Shown piece by piece: positions 5,461-10,977 of a DNA stretch of 10,977 bases. Below the pieces are notes generated by a model, which had not been told where the DNA came from, did not search any database, and saw nothing but the letters and a program-made list of their open reading frames with translations. Numbering within the stretch: the first letter of the stretch is position 1; every line of letters starts with the position of its first letter. This stretch comes from Streptomyces lilacinus (lineage in GTDB: Bacteria > Actinomycetota > Actinomycetes > Streptomycetales > Streptomycetaceae), in assembly GCA_000715685.1 (NCBI GenBank), contig KL569413.1:3115-14091 (forward strand), read 5' to 3'. The position numbers and the translations under genes are program-made.

Positions 5461-5617
5461 GGTTGATCACCCCGCAATCGTGGGCGGTCCCCCAATTCCA
5501 GGCTGCTGCTCGCGGACCATCCCTGCAACTGCTGGCACACGGACGCACCGGGGCGAGCCCTCCACGACCATGACCAGCGCAGACTCGCCACCCGATCAAC
5601 GAAGTGCGGCTGGAGTA

Positions 5618-6049
5618 CTAGGGGCGGACGTAGGGCCGGGTCATGATCTCCATGTTGTGCCCGTCCGGGTCGGCGAAGTACGCGCCGCGACCGCCGAAGA
5701 GGCGGTTGATCCGGCCGGGTTCGGTGTGGCTGGGATCGGCGTAGTAGGTGACGCCGACCGCCTCCAGGCGGGCAACCATGGCGTCGAACTGCTCATCGGG
5801 CACGAGGAACGCGTAGTGCTGCGACTGGATCGGCGCGTCGGTCTTCTCGTAGTAGTCGAGCGTCACGCCGTTGCCGAGATCGACGGGCAGGAACGGCCCG
5901 AACGGCGCACCGACCTTCAGCCCCAGGATCACGGCGATGAACTCGGCCGACAACCGTCGGTCCCGGGCGTAGACGGCGGTGTGGTTCAGCTGGACGCTGG
6001 TCGTCGCCGACAGCTCGGAGGTGTGCGGGTGCTGCGGGGGGTAGGACAT
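5618..6049 (-). CDS. VOC family (glyoxalase/bleomycin-resistance/dioxygenase fold) protein
   Basis: A 143-residue vicinal-oxygen-chelate fold protein. Two beta-alpha-beta-beta-beta modules are visible: LNHTAVYARDRRLSAEFI through DYYEK, and HYAFLVPDEQFDAMVARLEA through FADPDGHNMEIM. His23, His78 and Glu134 sit where VOC enzymes bind the metal, so a metal-dependent activity on a small molecule is plausible, though the substrate cannot be told. The closing ADPDGHNMEIM is a standard VOC signature. I use ATG 6049 (MSYPPQHPHT), with GGAG 11 bases upstream. The frame stays open to 6172, but those residues are Arg/Pro-rich and overlap a GC hairpin. It is likely transcribed alone; the TetR gene lies about 430 bases upstream on the same strand. 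Confidence 0.85.
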   Translation of the reverse strand: MSYPPQHPHTSELSATTSVQLNHTAVYARDRRLSAEFIAVILGLKVGAPFGPFLPVDLGNGVTLDYYEKTDAPIQSQHYAFLVPDEQFDAMVARLEAVGVTYYADPSHTEPGRINRLFGGRGAYFADPDGHNMEIMTRPYVRP

Positions 6050-6480
6050 GAGAGGTGTTTCTCCGGTCTTTGGATCTGCTGGGAGAGAGCGCCCGCGCGG
6101 GGGTGCCGCGCGCGGGCGCCGGAAGCAAAGACAAGGAGAAGGGGGCGGGCCTCTCGCCCGCCTCGGACTCACGCCGAGGCCGGGAGCCCCACTCGTGCAT
6201 GGCCCATGGCCGACCCGGCAGTCACCCGGCCGACTTTAGACGCGAGTGATCGGCTGGCGCAACGCCGTTTCGTCACTGTGGGCAACCGCAAACGGGGAAG
6301 CGGACGGGGAGATGCTCGTGGGCGGCCTGCTCCGCTCCGCTGCGCGGGTTGGCGCTGTCGGAAGCGCAGGCGCCCGGCGCCGTGGGGCCTCGCGATGCTC
6401 CCGCAGCACAATTCCCCACCCCGGTCCGGGCAAAAGGGACCCTGCGCGAAGGTATGCGCTGCCGGAAGAGATCCGGTGGG
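6050..6480. other. Intergenic region upstream of VOC gene, no gene
   Basis: These 431 bases are downstream of the TetR gene and upstream of the VOC gene, both on the minus strand. Next to the VOC start is an 11-bp GC stem, GCGCCCGCGCG (6089-6099) with CGCGCGGGCGC (6109-6119), in what would be its leader. A tentative minus-strand promoter has -35 TTGCGC (6257-6262) and -10 TAAAGT (6233-6238) with an 18-base spacer. A small hairpin, GCGCT (6352-6356) with AGCGC (6363-6367), could end the TetR transcript. Several open frames cross the region on both strands, but they lack ribosome sites or recognisable proteins. Confidence 0.4.
6233..6262 (-). promoter_or_regulatory. Tentative promoter for VOC gene
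   Basis: On the minus strand TTGCGC, 18 bases, TAAAGT is a moderate match to a housekeeping promoter. It would give a leader of about 175 bases containing the GC hairpin at 6089-6119. Confidence 0.3.
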
Positions 6481-7038
6481 CTACCCCAGGAGCCATTTTC
6501 TGGTCAGCTCCAGCACCTCCGCCCGGCTGCGGCCGCCGTGGTCGGCGGCGATGTAGTGGTTGCCGATCCGCAGGGAGAAGGCGATCAGGCAGCGGGCCTC
6601 GACCTCGGCCTCGTCGTCGCAGAAGGAGGCGAAGAGGGCGCGCATGTACTCCATCCGCCGGTTGTCGACGCGGCGCAGGCGCTCCGCGACCGCCTCGTCG
6701 TGCCGAGCCCAGTCGCGGATCGCGAGTTCGGCGACCGTGCTCGTCATCGGGCTGTCGCCGGCCCCCGCGATCGTGAACAGCCGCACCAGCTTGGCCCTGG
6801 CGTCTCCGCCGCCGCTCTCGACCCGCTCGATCACCGCCTCGGTGACCTCGCGCTCCCACGTGTCGAGTATTTCCGTGAGCAACGTGCCCCGGTTGCGGAA
6901 GTACCCGTAGAAGCCGCCCTTGCTGACGCCGAGCGCCTGCGCCAGCGACTCGATCCGTACGGCCTCCGGGCCGCCGGCGGAGAGTGCCCGAAGCCCCTCC
7001 TCGATCCACTTGCCGCGAGGCGTGCGGGCAGTGGCCAT
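6481..7038 (-). CDS. TetR/AcrR family transcriptional regulator
   Basis: A 185-residue repressor. The N-terminal helix-turn-helix domain (about 6-55) contains GPEAVRIESLAQALGVSKGG followed by FYGYFRNRGTLLTEIL, the standard TetR recognition and flanking helices. The rest (about 60-185) is the alpha-helical ligand-binding and dimerisation domain, with VESGGGDARAKLVRLF, AELAIRDWARHDEAVAERL and a C-terminal RAEVLELTRKWLLG. ATG 7038 is chosen because GGGAGG lies 6 bases upstream and MATARTPRGKW is a usual TetR start. The frame is open to 7377 but would run through the operators. It is divergent from the DUF2867 gene, with two matching palindromes between them, so it probably represses both itself and that gene. 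The inducer is unknown. Confidence 0.9.
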   Translation of the reverse strand: MATARTPRGKWIEEGLRALSAGGPEAVRIESLAQALGVSKGGFYGYFRNRGTLLTEILDTWEREVTEAVIERVESGGGDARAKLVRLFTIAGAGDSPMTSTVAELAIRDWARHDEAVAERLRRVDNRRMEYMRALFASFCDDEAEVEARCLIAFSLRIGNHYIAADHGGRSRAEVLELTRKWLLG

Positions 7039-7062
7039 GATGTGCCTCCCGTCACGTCTTCT

Positions 7063-7088
7063 CCATCTATACGGGGTCGTATAGATGG
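7063..7088. promoter_or_regulatory. TetR operator 1 (palindrome)
   Basis: A perfect inverted repeat, CCATCTATACG (7063-7073), spacer GGGT, CGTATAGATGG (7078-7088). It lies 24 bases upstream of the TetR start and shares the core CTATACG-N4-CGTATAG with operator 2. Confidence 0.88.
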
Positions 7089-7099
7089 GGCTAGTTTTT

Positions 7100-7119
7100 T
7101 CTATACGGCATCGTATAGA
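7100..7119. promoter_or_regulatory. TetR operator 2 (palindrome)
   Basis: A perfect inverted repeat, TCTATACG (7100-7107), spacer GCAT, CGTATAGA (7112-7119). It ends 13 bases before the start of the DUF2867 gene. The two operator centres are 34 bp apart. The TATA-rich arms may double as -10 elements of the divergent promoters, so a bound repressor would block RNA polymerase directly. Confidence 0.88.
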
Positions 7120-7132
7120 TAGGGGCCCGTTC

Positions 7133-7735
7133 ATGAGACTCCCCAGAACCGCACACACCTCCCGTCCCTGGCGTATCCACGAGATCGCCGGCGACTTCCA
7201 CGTAGAGGACGTATGGGCGCTGCCGACACCGGGCGGCCCCGACGACCTCGCGCACCTCGTGCGCCAGATCGCGAACGGTCCGGGCGACAAGACCACCATC
7301 TCCTCGCCCGCGTACCGCATGCTCTTCGGCCTCCGCTGGAAGCTCGGGAAGCTGCTCGGCTGGGACAAGTCCGGCACCGGCCTCGGTGCCCGGGTGCGGA
7401 CGCTGCGCGACCGGTTGCCGGCGGACCTCCGCGAGGCCCCCCGGGGGCCCGACCCCCGTTCGGCCCCGTTCGCCTCCGTCTACCAGCTGCACGACGAGTG
7501 GGCGGCCGAGTTGGCCAACAAGACCGTGCACGCGGTGATGCACATCGGCTGGGTCCCGGACGGCGCCGGTGGCTACCGCGGCCAGATGGCCGTCCTGGTG
7601 AAGCCGAACGGCCTGTTCGGCGCCCTCTACATGGCGGGCATCAAGCCCTTTCGCTACGTGGGGGTGTACCCGGCGCTGTTTCGGGCGATGGGTCGCCAGT
7701 GGCAGGCCAATGCCGGCGAAAGGAGCACGGGCTAG
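7133..7735 (+). CDS. DUF2867 domain-containing protein
   Basis: A 200-residue protein resembling the actinobacterial DUF2867 family, whose biochemical role is not established to my knowledge. Recognisable stretches are RLPRTAHTSRPWRIHEIAGD, VEDVWALPTPGGPDDL, LRWKLGKLLGWD and the conserved C-terminal HAVMHIGWVPDGAGGYRGQM followed by AVLVKPNGLFGALYMAGIKP. No signal peptide is present; a hydrophobic stretch near GALYMAGIKPFRYVGVYPAL could be membrane-associated or simply buried. ATG 7133 follows AGGGG by 7 bases, a weak site, and the leader is very short because operator 2 ends only 13 bases upstream. It is the probable main target of the divergent TetR regulator; together they resemble a small inducible response unit. 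Confidence 0.8.
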   Translation: MRLPRTAHTSRPWRIHEIAGDFHVEDVWALPTPGGPDDLAHLVRQIANGPGDKTTISSPAYRMLFGLRWKLGKLLGWDKSGTGLGARVRTLRDRLPADLREAPRGPDPRSAPFASVYQLHDEWAAELANKTVHAVMHIGWVPDGAGGYRGQMAVLVKPNGLFGALYMAGIKPFRYVGVYPALFRAMGRQWQANAGERSTG

Positions 7736-7812
7736 CCGGCTCCGCCGCCCCTTTCCGCCCGGAATGAGAGTCGGACGGATAGATGCGAGACTGAGACGGC
7801 GGAGGTGGTGTC

Positions 7813-8070
7813 ATGGTCGACAGGTGCGACCGGGCGGTCACCACCGGGGCGGACGAGGAGACGTTGGAACGGCTGCTCGCCGAGGCCAACGCGATCGTCC
7901 CCTACCGGTTGCCCGGACTGGTGAACCGGTGCGCCCGGGCACTCGGCCTGGACAGCGCCACGATCTACCTCGTCGACCTCCAGCAGCATCTGCTCATCCC
8001 CCTCGACGACCAGACCGACCCGCTGCAGGTGGACTCCAGCGAGGGAGGCTGGGCCTACCGCACCCTGTGA
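7813..8070 (+). CDS. SpoIIE-family phosphatase, 5' fragment (GAF-like part), interrupted by adapter sequence
   Basis: The first 85 codons of a larger gene. GGAGG lies 7 bases before ATG 7813, so the start is good. Residues about 17-85 look like the first half of a GAF-type sensor domain: LLAEANAIVPYRLPGLVNRCA, then LGLDSATIYLVDLQQHLLIPL and EGGWAYRTL. The frame ends in TGA at 8068-8070, which overlaps the first bases of an embedded Tn5/Nextera mosaic end. The stop is therefore created by foreign sequence and not evidence of a short protein. In intact relatives the GAF domain continues with a segment such as VWLPLVDG, which here appears on the other side of the adapter in another frame. Confidence 0.8.
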   Translation: MVDRCDRAVTTGADEETLERLLAEANAIVPYRLPGLVNRCARALGLDSATIYLVDLQQHLLIPLDDQTDPLQVDSSEGGWAYRTL

Positions 8071-8086
8071 TGTGTATAAGAGACAG
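8069..8086. other. Tn5/Nextera mosaic-end adapter remnant (assembly artefact)
   Basis: GATGTGTATAAGAGACAG matches 18 of the 19 bases of the Tn5 mosaic end used in tagmentation library adapters. Its translations give the well-known contaminant strings MCIRDR, MYKRQ, LSLIHI and CLLYTS in the different frames. There is no transposase and no 9-bp target duplication around it (left flank CGCACCCTGT, right flank ATGGTGGAC), so a real Tn5 insertion is unlikely. It breaks the phosphatase gene and changes its frame. Confidence 0.95.
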
Positions 8087-9028
8087 ATGGTGGACGGCGC
8101 GGAGCGGCTCGGCGTGCTGGGCGTACGGGCCGGGGTGCTGGACGGGGCGCGGCTGCGGCGGTGCCGGATGCTGGCGCGGGTTCTGTCGCTGGTGGTCACC
8201 TCCAAGCGCACCTACAGCGACTGGTTCGTCGCCCGCATCCGCACGCAGGGCATGGACTTGCCGACGGAGATGCTGCGTGCGTTCCTGCCACCACGCAGTG
8301 TCGGCCGCACCGGCGTGATCTCCACCGCCGTGCTGGAACCCGCCTACGAACTCGGCGGTGACGCCTTCGACCACTCGGTGTCCAAGAACATCCTCCACGC
8401 CAGCATCTTCGACGGGATGGGCCACGACCTCGCCTCGGGACTGACCACCTCCGTGGTGATGGCCGGCTGCCGCAACGGCCGCCGCTCCGGCGCCGATCTG
8501 CCGAGCATGATCGAGGCGGTGGATCAGACGCTCGCCGAGTGGCTCCCCGACCAGTTCTGTACGGGCGTGGTGTGCCAGCTGGACGTGGACACCGGCGTGC
8601 TGCGGTGGTGCAACTGCGGTCACCCGCCGCCCCTGCTGATCCGCAACGAAGGCGTGCTGCCGCATGCCCTGGACAGCCCCCCGCAGCCGCCCATGGGGCT
8701 GCCGTTCCAGCTCGAACCCATCCGCCGCGAGGCGCACAACACGACGCTGGAACCCGGTGACAGAGTGCTGCTGTACACCGACGGCGTCACCGAGGCCCGC
8801 GGCAAGGACGGCGAGGCGTTCGGCCTGGACCGATTCACCGACTTCATCATCCGCTCCTCCGCCGCCGGCCAGCAGCCCTCGGAGGTCCTACGGCTGCTCA
8901 TCCACGCGATCCTGGAGTACCAGGGCAACGCCCTCAGCGACGATGCGACCATTCTGCTGCTGGAGTGGCATCCCGAGCTGATCGAGTGGCACTACGGGGG
9001 CGGCTCCACCGAGGCCGCCCATGCGTAG
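8087..9028 (+). CDS. SpoIIE-family PP2C serine/threonine phosphatase, 3' fragment
   Basis: The remaining 313 codons of the interrupted phosphatase. The frame enters directly after the adapter with VDGAERLGVLGVRAG, the end of the GAF-like domain. A linker helix follows (SKRTYSDWFVARIRTQGMDL), then the SpoIIE PP2C domain. Metal-binding motifs are intact: GGDAFD (Asp at about residue 92), FDGMGHDLASG (about 108-118) and SDDATILLLEW (Asp at about 285-286). NCGHPPPLLI and YTDGVTEARG are also present. Such enzymes usually dephosphorylate STAS anti-anti-sigma factors and so control alternative sigma factors; the partner is not in the window. GTG 8072 or ATG 8087 are not true starts; the native gene begins at 7813. 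Probably some 10-25 codons are missing between the parts, judging from related architectures. Confidence 0.88.
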   Translation: MVDGAERLGVLGVRAGVLDGARLRRCRMLARVLSLVVTSKRTYSDWFVARIRTQGMDLPTEMLRAFLPPRSVGRTGVISTAVLEPAYELGGDAFDHSVSKNILHASIFDGMGHDLASGLTTSVVMAGCRNGRRSGADLPSMIEAVDQTLAEWLPDQFCTGVVCQLDVDTGVLRWCNCGHPPPLLIRNEGVLPHALDSPPQPPMGLPFQLEPIRREAHNTTLEPGDRVLLYTDGVTEARGKDGEAFGLDRFTDFIIRSSAAGQQPSEVLRLLIHAILEYQGNALSDDATILLLEWHPELIEWHYGGGSTEAAHA

Positions 9029-9044
9029 CGTTTTCCGCGCCCCG

Positions 9045-9236
9045 TCAGAGCAGGTGGTCGGCCTTGCCGGCTTTAATGTCGTGAATGAGGGCGCGGAGCG
9101 CATCGTGGGTGTCGGTGAGGTAGTTGTCTTCCGCCCCGGCGACCGCTATGTACGCATTGCCCTCGTCGTCGGTGCCGATACGGAAGCAGGCGCTTGCCTC
9201 CGCACAGTACGGTTCTTCCCACGAGATGTTCGGCAT
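9045..9236 (-). CDS. Small DUF397-like partner protein, 63 aa
   Basis: A 63-residue acidic protein directly downstream of the XRE-DUF5753 gene. The ATG at 9236 is preceded by GAGGAG 6 bases away, and this ribosome site overlaps the XRE stop codon, a sign of translational coupling. The layout WEEPYCAEASACFRIGTDDE, then EGNAYIAVAGAEDNYLTD, then DALRALIHDIKAG parallels DUF397 proteins, which have a Trp/Cys N-terminus, a central VRDS-type strand and a terminal helix. The usual DSKDP motif is not conserved, so it is a divergent member or an analogue. In Streptomyces such proteins are encoded beside XRE regulators and have been likened to antitoxin-type or modulating partners (as in BldB/WhiJ-type systems). 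The stop lies 16 bases from the convergent phosphatase stop. Confidence 0.75.
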   Translation of the reverse strand: MPNISWEEPYCAEASACFRIGTDDEGNAYIAVAGAEDNYLTDTHDALRALIHDIKAGKADHLL

Positions 9237-9248
9237 CGAGAGATCTCC

Positions 9249-10103
9249 TCAGAGCTGTCGAAGGATGTCCTGAATGAACACGCGTGAGTCCTTCGGATCC
9301 AACGACAGCCGTTCCATCCATTCCAACTGAGTACGGTACTTGGACAACTGTGCGTCCCCATGCAGGAATTCCGGCCCATGGGTGCTGTCCGTCTGCACCG
9401 TGTCAAGCTGCGGCACCGGCCCCTCGGCGTACACAAGCGTCTGACCTGCGCCCGGGAAGGCCCCGCTGACTACAGGCACCACTCGCAGGGTTACGTGAGT
9501 CAGCTCGGACATGCTCAGCAGGTGCTCCAGCTGGGCACGCACGATGGATCGGCCCCCGAACTGCATCCGAAGCGCCGCCTCGTGAACGATGCCGTAGTAC
9601 TCCGGAGAATCGTCCTGCAATAGAAGTCGCTGACGTTCCCTGCGATGGACCATTCTCAGTTCGAACTCTCGCTTAGGGAGCGTTGGAACCGCTGACTCGA
9701 AGATCACGCGGGCGTGATCGGGTGTTTGGAGCAGGCCGGGGATGTGGACGATGTGCGCGCCCCGCAGCCGTGCGGCGTGGGCTTCCATCTCCGCGATGTC
9801 GAGAAGGCCCCCGGGAAGAAGCCCGCGGTAGCGCTCCCACCAGCCGCGGCTGCTGCTCGGCTGGGCCATCTCCGCCAGCGCGTTGATGTAGGCCTCGTCT
9901 GCACAAGCGCAGTGGCACGCCCAGCTACGGAGCCGTTCGGCGCTGATGGGCCGCAAGCCTCGCTCGATGTTCGAGATCTTGCTCCGGTCCACGCCCAGCA
10001 GCGAAGCGACGGCTTCCGCGCTGACTTCGGCAGCCACCCGCATTCTGTGCAGCTCGGAGCCGAGTCGCCGCTGACGCACGGTGGGTGAGGTTCTCTGTGC
10101 CAT
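9249..10103 (-). CDS. XRE family helix-turn-helix regulator with DUF5753 domain
   Basis: A 284-residue regulator of the WhiJ-like class common in Streptomyces. The N-terminal HTH (about 12-68) includes LGSELHRMRVAAEVSAEAVA followed by SLLGVDRSKISNIERGLRP. The C-terminal DUF5753 domain (about 95-280) includes WWERYRGLLPGGLLDIAEME, the conserved HIPGLLQTPDHARVIF, VHEAALRMQFGG, LEHLLSMSELTHVTLRVVPV and SRVFIQDILRQL. ATG 10103 has AAGGGA about 5 bases upstream. The gene is probably co-transcribed with the small DUF397-like gene, 12 bases downstream, and is divergent from the ATPase-like gene. Such regulators usually repress a nearby target and are antagonised by the small partner; the target here is probably the shared intergenic promoter. 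Confidence 0.92.
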   Translation of the reverse strand: MAQRTSPTVRQRRLGSELHRMRVAAEVSAEAVASLLGVDRSKISNIERGLRPISAERLRSWACHCACADEAYINALAEMAQPSSSRGWWERYRGLLPGGLLDIAEMEAHAARLRGAHIVHIPGLLQTPDHARVIFESAVPTLPKREFELRMVHRRERQRLLLQDDSPEYYGIVHEAALRMQFGGRSIVRAQLEHLLSMSELTHVTLRVVPVVSGAFPGAGQTLVYAEGPVPQLDTVQTDSTHGPEFLHGDAQLSKYRTQLEWMERLSLDPKDSRVFIQDILRQL

Positions 10104-10124
10104 GGCTTCCCTTTCCGCATGCGG

Positions 10125-10130
10125 ACGCTA
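10125..10130 (-). promoter_or_regulatory. Candidate -10 for XRE operon
   Basis: On the minus strand TAGCGT fits the Streptomyces TAnnnT -10 pattern and lies about 22 bases before the XRE start. No good -35 is seen upstream, so the call is tentative. It sits in a GCTAGC palindrome, like the candidate element on the other side. Confidence 0.35.
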
Positions 10131-10165
10131 GCAGTCTGCCGTCCTGGAACAGTCGCCATCCACTC

Positions 10166-10199
10166 GGGAGGGCTAACTTTCCCCGCGGGAGGGTCAAAT
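10166..10199. promoter_or_regulatory. Direct-repeat candidate operator in divergent XRE/ATPase region
   Basis: GGGAGGGCTAACT (10166-10178) and GGGAGGGTCAAAT (10187-10199) match at 10 of 13 positions and are spaced 21 bp start to start, two turns of the helix. That places the two sites on the same face, suitable for cooperative binding by the divergently encoded XRE regulator. A third GGGAGGG occurs at 10295-10301, inside CCTCCC-CT-GGGAGG. Confidence 0.45.
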
Positions 10200-10210
10200 G
10201 GCCCCGCCGC

Positions 10211-10229
10211 GCGCTAGCTTCGGTAGCGC
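10211..10229 (+). promoter_or_regulatory. Candidate -10 within short inverted repeat, ATPase-like gene
   Basis: GCGCTA (10211-10216) and TAGCGC (10224-10229) flank GCTTCGG. TAGCTT (10215-10220) would serve as a -10 for the plus strand, about 180 bases before the ATPase-like start. The -35 region (GTCAAA) is poor and overlaps the second direct repeat. Confidence 0.3.
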
Positions 10230-10350
10230 ACCGCCAACGCCAAGCGCGTAGCCGGAAGCGCATCGCGCGAGCATGCCCAGAAGTCTCCTCCCCTGGGAGG
10301 GGTGTGTCCGCGTCAGGGAGACAGGCCACCGGCATCGGCCGCAGCGTGCG

Positions 10351-10368
10351 AACTCCGAGAACTCCGAG
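10351..10368 (+). repeat. 9-bp tandem duplication in leader of ATPase-like gene
   Basis: AACTCCGAG occurs twice head to tail (10351-10359, 10360-10368), 32 bases before the start codon at 10401. It may be replication slippage; no role is evident. Confidence 0.7.
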
Positions 10369-10400
10369 ACGTCATCACACCCCACACCGGGAGCTGCCGC

Positions 10401-10940
10401 ATGTCATCCGTCAGCCTCTGCCCCATGGTCACCCCGACCTTCGCCGCCCCCTCCGACCACGTCACGCACTATCCCACCCCGCACCGCGAACCGTCCGCCC
10501 TCGCGTACAGCTACGCCATCCCCGGCGAACCCCACGCCGCCGCCATCGCCCGCACCAGCGTGCTCACCGCCCTCCGGGCGCACGGGCTCAACGACCTCGT
10601 GCCACCCGCACTGCAAGCGGCAGGCGAACTCATGGCGTGCGCCGCACTGTTCGAGCCCGGCAAGGTGCTGTACCTGTCACTGGGCTGGCGGCAGCAGCCG
10701 GACGGCGGCGACGGGGTCAGGATCGTGGCGTGGGACCCGCACACCAACCATGCCGACCCGGACAGTGCGGCGCAGTGCGCCGCCCGGCGCAACAAGATGT
10801 TGTACCTGCTGGCCTGCGTCGTGCACGAGTGCAAGGGGCAATGGGGCGTCATCCGCCCCGCCCCCGCCCGCGAGGGCACCAAGGTGTGGGCGCACCTGCC
10901 CCGCGACGGCGCCGCCGAATACGCGGCAGCGCTCTGCTGA
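10401..10940 (+). CDS. ATP-binding protein, HATPase_c / anti-sigma-factor-like, degenerate
   Basis: A 179-residue protein resembling the small histidine-kinase-like ATPases often encoded beside XRE-DUF5753 and DUF397 genes in Streptomyces. The start ATG 10401 has GGGAG 7 bases upstream. A Pro/Ser-rich N-terminus (1-30) leads into AAAIARTSVLTALRAHGL and PPALQAAGELMACAALFEPG, where true family members have the N-box ELVTNAVRHG. Here the metal-binding Asn is gone. RIVAWDPHTNHADP occupies the G1 position with its Asp kept. RRNKMLYLLACVVHECKGQW replaces the GRGL-type glycine-rich lid, and GTKVWAHLP is the final strand. The fold is therefore likely kept and ATPase or kinase activity likely lost or altered. 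A binding-only regulatory role is inferred. The divergent XRE gene is its probable regulator. Confidence 0.75.
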   Translation: MSSVSLCPMVTPTFAAPSDHVTHYPTPHREPSALAYSYAIPGEPHAAAIARTSVLTALRAHGLNDLVPPALQAAGELMACAALFEPGKVLYLSLGWRQQPDGGDGVRIVAWDPHTNHADPDSAAQCAARRNKMLYLLACVVHECKGQWGVIRPAPAREGTKVWAHLPRDGAAEYAAALC

Positions 10941-10977
10941 AACGCGCGGGGCGGGACGGGGGCGGATACGGCAAGGG

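Noticed and set aside
6246..7122. Plus-strand frames opposite the TetR gene
   Set aside because: They are antisense shadows of a well-defined TetR protein, with no ribosome site or recognisable product.
7039..7377. Upstream extension of the TetR gene
   Set aside because: It would read through both operators and into the divergent gene; ATG 7038 has GGGAGG at 6 bases and a normal TetR N-terminus.
8069..8086. Genuine Tn5/IS50 insertion scar
   Set aside because: Only 18 bases of mosaic end, no transposase, no second end and no 9-bp target duplication; library adapter carry-over explains it fully.
8072..9028. Independent gene starting with GTG 8072 (MYKRQ...)
   Set aside because: The first five codons are adapter sequence and the rest begins mid-way through a GAF domain, so it is the 3' part of the gene starting at 7813.

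Overview
The window is high-GC actinobacterial chromosome, almost certainly Streptomyces or a close relative. The evidence is strong G/C preference at third codon positions, GTG starts, GGAGG-type ribosome sites, a Tad/Flp pilus tail of the Streptomyces type, a MerR-TipAS regulator, an XRE-DUF5753 regulator with a small DUF397-like partner and a histidine-kinase-like ATPase, and a SpoIIE-type phosphatase. I see no tRNA, rRNA, CRISPR array, IS element or phage module.

Region 1 (1-3064, + strand) is the end of a Tad/Flp pilus locus: the C-terminal part of a TadC-like membrane protein, an uncertain 62-aa ORF, a Flp pilin with a clear prepilin cleavage motif, a TadE/TadG-like pseudopilin with a Pro/Ser/Thr-rich stalk, a lipoprotein, and a secreted OmpA-domain protein whose start overlaps the lipoprotein stop. 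It closes with a perfect 16-bp stem-loop terminator that also faces a convergent gene for a small secreted four-cysteine protein (3095-3511, minus).

Region 2 (3512-5460) holds a TipAL-like MerR regulator. A textbook MerR promoter lies upstream of it: a 19-bp spacer filled by a perfect 11-1-11 dyad. This promoter rules out the longer upstream start. An internal ATG with a Shine-Dalgarno-like sequence lies exactly at the start of the TipAS effector domain, as in S. lividans tipA. Two unrecognised small genes follow, convergent on a short hairpin. The minus-strand one (95 aa) has an acidic leader-like N-terminus, a Gly-Gly and a Cys/Thr/Ser-containing tail.

Region 3 (5618-7735) holds a VOC/glyoxalase-fold gene, then a TetR regulator divergent from a DUF2867 gene. 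Two near-identical palindromes lie between the divergent pair, surely the TetR operators.

Region 4 (7813-9028) is a SpoIIE-family PP2C phosphatase with a GAF-like N-terminus. It is split in this sequence by 18 bases identical to the Tn5/Nextera mosaic end. This is best explained as sequencing adapter left in the assembly. The break, the stop codon and the frame change there should not be read as biology.

Region 5 (9045-10940) is a common Streptomyces regulatory module: XRE-DUF5753 regulator plus coupled small partner on the minus strand, divergent from a degenerate HATPase-like protein. Between them are two direct repeats spaced 21 bp apart. I found no convincing wholly new multi-gene system. 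The best leads are the TipAS internal start with its promoter, the RiPP-like small ORF, the degenerate ATPase, and the adapter artefact.
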